Source: Sediminibacterium ginsengisoli (lineage in GTDB: Bacteria > Bacteroidota > Bacteroidia > Chitinophagales > Chitinophagaceae). From it: a stretch of DNA of 7,970 bases. A program made the translations under genes and the position numbers. Positions 5,905 through 7,970 of the stretch are shown one piece after another (within the stretch, counting starts at the first letter, position 1; each line of letters opens with the position of its first letter). The DNA lies in assembly GCA_943326215.1 (NCBI GenBank), contig CALPSK010000031.1:1-7970 (forward strand), read 5' to 3'. The notes under the pieces were generated by a model. That model worked only from the letters and a program-made list of their open reading frames with translations, had not been told where the DNA came from and did no database searches.

Positions 5905-7044
5905 TTATTTCACCTGCCTACCCTTCCAGGTATAGGTTCTTATTTGGCCAAAAAGGCCGGCCACTAAAGTATACACAATATGCAAGGGCTGGTATAGTAA
6001 GAAATAGCGAAGCCCTTTTTCTAAAAAATAAAACTTGGCAACCGGGTCTAAAAAGTAGAGTTCAAAAAAAGTTTTAAATGCAATGGCTATAAAAAAAGAT
6101 TGGTAATGCCCCATTAATAGAAGCACTAAAAAACTAAAATTATAAACATAGACTAAAAGTAAAACCCAGAATATAGAACTATCGTCATAAAAGCGTGCTT
6201 TACTAGACCAACGAATTCTTTGCATTAAAAAATCTTTCCAATTTTGCATGGTCTTGGTAAATACAATAGCATTCGGATGAAACAAATAGCCAATTCTATT
6301 GGATAAAGTTTTTTTCATTTTATGCATTAAGAACATGTCATCCCCACTGGCAATATGATCTACTCCCTGGTAACCTCCTACTGCAAAAAAGGCCGATTTT
6401 TCAAAAGCTAAATTTGCACCATTGCTCATAGAGTGTTTGCCCGCGCCCACTGCAGCGGCTGTAATGCCTTGTAGGGCTAGAAAATCTAAAACCTGAAACT
6501 CATTCAATATTCCTTTTTCTTTTATAAACATAACAGGGGCTGCCACAAATACAGGATTATTCGCTTGTATATATTGATGATATAATAATAGCCAATACTT
6601 AGGCGCAATACAATCTGCATCGGTGGTAATAATCCAATTTCCTTCTGCATGACTTACTGCTTTTTCAATAGCCTTCTTTTTGAAAGAACTAATTTCATCG
6701 GCTTTATAATAATCGGAAAGACTTAATAATTTAACATGCGCATGCTCTGCATGTATGGCTTTAACAATGGAGGCTGTATCATCTTCTGAAAAATCATCAA
6801 TTACAATTACTTCAAAAAATTCACTTGGATAAGCTTGGGCCAATATAGAGTCTACACATTTTTTAATATTGGCTGATTCGTTTCTAGCAGGAATCACAAT
6901 TGAAAAACGGGTATAGGCAGTAACGGCTCTGTCTGGCTTAAAATCAAAAAAAGAAAGTTTATCGAACCAATATCGATAGGCAATTAATAAGCCGGCATAC
7001 AAAAGGGTTAAAATAGCAAGTATCCAATCTAAAAAGTAATGCAT
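5905..7044 (-). CDS. Membrane-bound family 2 glycosyltransferase
   Basis: Processive-type or lipid-linked GT2 enzyme of 379 residues, expected in the inner membrane with a cytosolic catalytic domain. One helix at about 4-26 precedes the GT-A domain: FSIVIPARNES (47-57), VIDDFSEDDT (D83, D84), TTDADC (D142, D144), SNGANLAF (207-214), GDD (234-236, probable catalytic base region) and QRIRW (275-279), the Q/RxxRW motif of membrane GT2 proteins. Three C-terminal helices follow (about 291-311, 316-334, 345-366) and a basic tail, YTWKGRQVK. This layout is common in Bacteroidota. Donor and acceptor cannot be assigned; no other polysaccharide, lipid or capsule gene is nearby. It is divergent from uxaA and lies 114 bp upstream of korB on the same strand. 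The ATG at 7044 gives a sensible N-terminal helix. Confidence 0.93.
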   Translation of the reverse strand: MHYFLDWILAILTLLYAGLLIAYRYWFDKLSFFDFKPDRAVTAYTRFSIVIPARNESANIKKCVDSILAQAYPSEFFEVIVIDDFSEDDTASIVKAIHAEHAHVKLLSLSDYYKADEISSFKKKAIEKAVSHAEGNWIITTDADCIAPKYWLLLYHQYIQANNPVFVAAPVMFIKEKGILNEFQVLDFLALQGITAAAVGAGKHSMSNGANLAFEKSAFFAVGGYQGVDHIASGDDMFLMHKMKKTLSNRIGYLFHPNAIVFTKTMQNWKDFLMQRIRWSSKARFYDDSSIFWVLLLVYVYNFSFLVLLLMGHYQSFFIAIAFKTFFELYFLDPVAKFYFLEKGLRYFLLYQPLHIVYTLVAGLFGQIRTYTWKGRQVK

Positions 7045-7048
7045 GGCA

Positions 7049-7056
7049 CAAAGTTA
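7049..7056 (-). promoter_or_regulatory. -7 promoter element very close to the glycosyltransferase start
   Basis: On the minus strand TAACTTTG is an exact TAnnTTTG match, but it ends only 4 nt before the ATG at 7044. If used, transcription would begin at or next to the start codon, giving a leaderless or almost leaderless mRNA. No -33 TTG is seen at standard spacing, so this may be chance. Confidence 0.35.
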
Positions 7057-7142
7057 ATTGCTTTTCCCTCGCAGAAATAGGATTTTTTAATTGTTTGAAT
7101 TAAATTGTAGATTCAAATGATTGCTTTAAAATAGACCCGTAC

Positions 7143-7970
7143 ATGAAGGAAAGAAATTTAAAAGTATTAAAAATTCACCCTAAGGACACTGTATTAGTAG
7201 CCCTTACCCACTTAAAGAAGGGGGAATCCATCATTTTTGAAAACGATACCTATATTTTAAAAGAGGATATTGAAGAAAAGCATAAGTTTTTCATAAAAGA
7301 CTTAGCCAAAGGAATGCTTATTACTATGTATGGTATTACTGTAGGTAAAATTGAAGTAGACAAAGTGAGTATTGGTGAAAAAATGACGACCATAAATACA
7401 AAGCATGAAGCAGACGCTTATGCCTACCGAAATGCAAATTATAAGTGGCAGGCTCCCAGTATTAATAATTTTAAAAATAAAACCTTTAACGGCTACCATA
7501 GAACTGATGGAAAAGTGGGGACCGCCAATTACTGGTTATTTATTCCTACTGTATTTTGTGAAAATAGAAACTTGGATGTTATTAAAGAGGCCTTGCATCA
7601 TGCACTAGGCTATACGATTACCGACAAGTACAAAGAATTTGCAGAAGAAGTGGTGAAGAATATACACAATACGAAAAGTTTAGTCATTGATGAACATATT
7701 ACCATTGCACCTTCTATTGAAAAAAGAGTATTTAAAAATATAGATGGTATTAAATTTTTAAACCATCAAGGAGGTTGTGGTGGCACTAGACAAGACGCTT
7801 CTACTTTAAGTAATTTATTAGCTGCCTATGCAGATCATCCTAATGTAGCAGGCATAACTTTATTAAGTTTAGGATGTCAGCATTTACAAATAGATGATTT
7901 TAAAAATGATTTAAAAAAGAGAAACCCCCAGTTTGATAAACCCTTAATTATTTTTGAACAACAATCATCA
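7143..7970 (+). CDS. uxaA: Altronate dehydratase, UxaA family (3' end off the right edge)
   Basis: Dehydrates D-altronate to 2-keto-3-deoxy-D-gluconate in galacturonate catabolism; cytosolic, metal-dependent in the family. The frame is open from ATG 7143 to the window end (276 codons), about half of a full-length protein near 500-550 residues. Residues about 10-85 form the SAF-like N-terminal domain (DTVLVALTHLKKGE, 15-28). Then come the family signatures GYHRTDGKVGTANYWLFIPT (117-136), NHQGGCGGTRQD (207-218) and LLSLGCQ (240-246); C212 and C245 lie in these conserved blocks. An in-frame TAA at 7101-7103 with no ATG between makes 7143 the first ATG. Related galactarate/sulfolactate dehydratases share the fold, so substrate is inferred from the UxaA-like two-domain layout. 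No exact TAnnTTTG motif was found in the 98-bp divergent gap, so it may be substrate-regulated. Confidence 0.92.
   Translation, partial: MKERNLKVLKIHPKDTVLVALTHLKKGESIIFENDTYILKEDIEEKHKFFIKDLAKGMLITMYGITVGKIEVDKVSIGEKMTTINTKHEADAYAYRNANYKWQAPSINNFKNKTFNGYHRTDGKVGTANYWLFIPTVFCENRNLDVIKEALHHALGYTITDKYKEFAEEVVKNIHNTKSLVIDEHITIAPSIEKRVFKNIDGIKFLNHQGGCGGTRQDASTLSNLLAAYADHPNVAGITLLSLGCQHLQIDDFKNDLKKRNPQFDKPLIIFEQQSS

Noticed and set aside
5946..5958. GGCC-AAAAA-GGCC hairpin
   Set aside because: It is a 4-bp stem inside the coding end of the glycosyltransferase and is explained by codons for a Gly-Leu-Phe-Gly stretch; it lacks a following T-run on the gene's strand.
5850..6077. 75-codon plus-strand reading frame at the end of the glycosyltransferase gene
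   Set aside because: It lies largely antisense to the C-terminal membrane segment of a clear GT2 gene, is basic and low in recognisable features, and has no promoter motif.
7405..7608. 67-codon plus-strand frame within uxaA
   Set aside because: It is out of frame with the uninterrupted uxaA reading frame, which carries the family motifs through the same bases.
7143..7970. Suspected frameshift or pseudogene at the right edge
   Set aside because: Reading from ATG 7143 gives 276 codons without a stop and intact UxaA motifs; it is simply cut by the window edge.
1..7970. CRISPR arrays, tRNA, IS elements, toxin-antitoxin or defence genes
   Set aside because: No regularly spaced repeats, cloverleaf-like sequence, transposase or paired small genes were seen on either strand.

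Overview
The window looks like ordinary chromosomal DNA of a Bacteroidota bacterium, probably close to the Chitinophagaceae. This is inferred from low G+C, the lack of clear Shine-Dalgarno sequences, exact copies of the phylum's -7 promoter motif TAnnTTTG before five of the eight genes, and the protein types (COX15-type heme A synthase, 2-oxoacid:ferredoxin oxidoreductase beta subunit, VCBS-repeat lipoprotein, Bacteroidota-style membrane GT2). I see no phage, transposon, CRISPR, tRNA or rRNA signal.

Layout, left to right. (1) On the minus strand, a heme A synthase (ctaA) starts at 979 with GTG and runs off the left edge. (2) A 231-bp gap holds an 11-bp perfect inverted repeat and a 12-bp tandem duplication. 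(3) Ribonuclease HII (rnhB, plus strand, TTG start) converges on (4) a YciO-like member of the Sua5/YrdC/YciO family (minus strand). (5) Divergent from yciO is a LuxR-type regulator whose N-terminal receiver-like domain appears degenerate. (6) Downstream on the same strand is a lipoprotein with six regularly spaced calcium-loop repeats, likely a beta-propeller. (7) It converges, with 4 bp between stop codons, on korB, and no korA is visible. (8) Upstream of korB on the same strand is a membrane-bound family 2 glycosyltransferase. (9) Divergent from that, the first 276 codons of an altronate dehydratase (uxaA) run off the right edge.

The genes do not form one pathway. They are mostly singly transcribed housekeeping genes (respiratory heme, RNA removal from DNA, central carbon, sugar-acid catabolism) with one small accessory pair, the regulator and lipoprotein. 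No stretch above 300 bp lacks a gene. I did not find a convincing new system. The best leads are the regulator/lipoprotein pair, the lone korB, the YciO-type active site and the inverted repeat upstream of rnhB.
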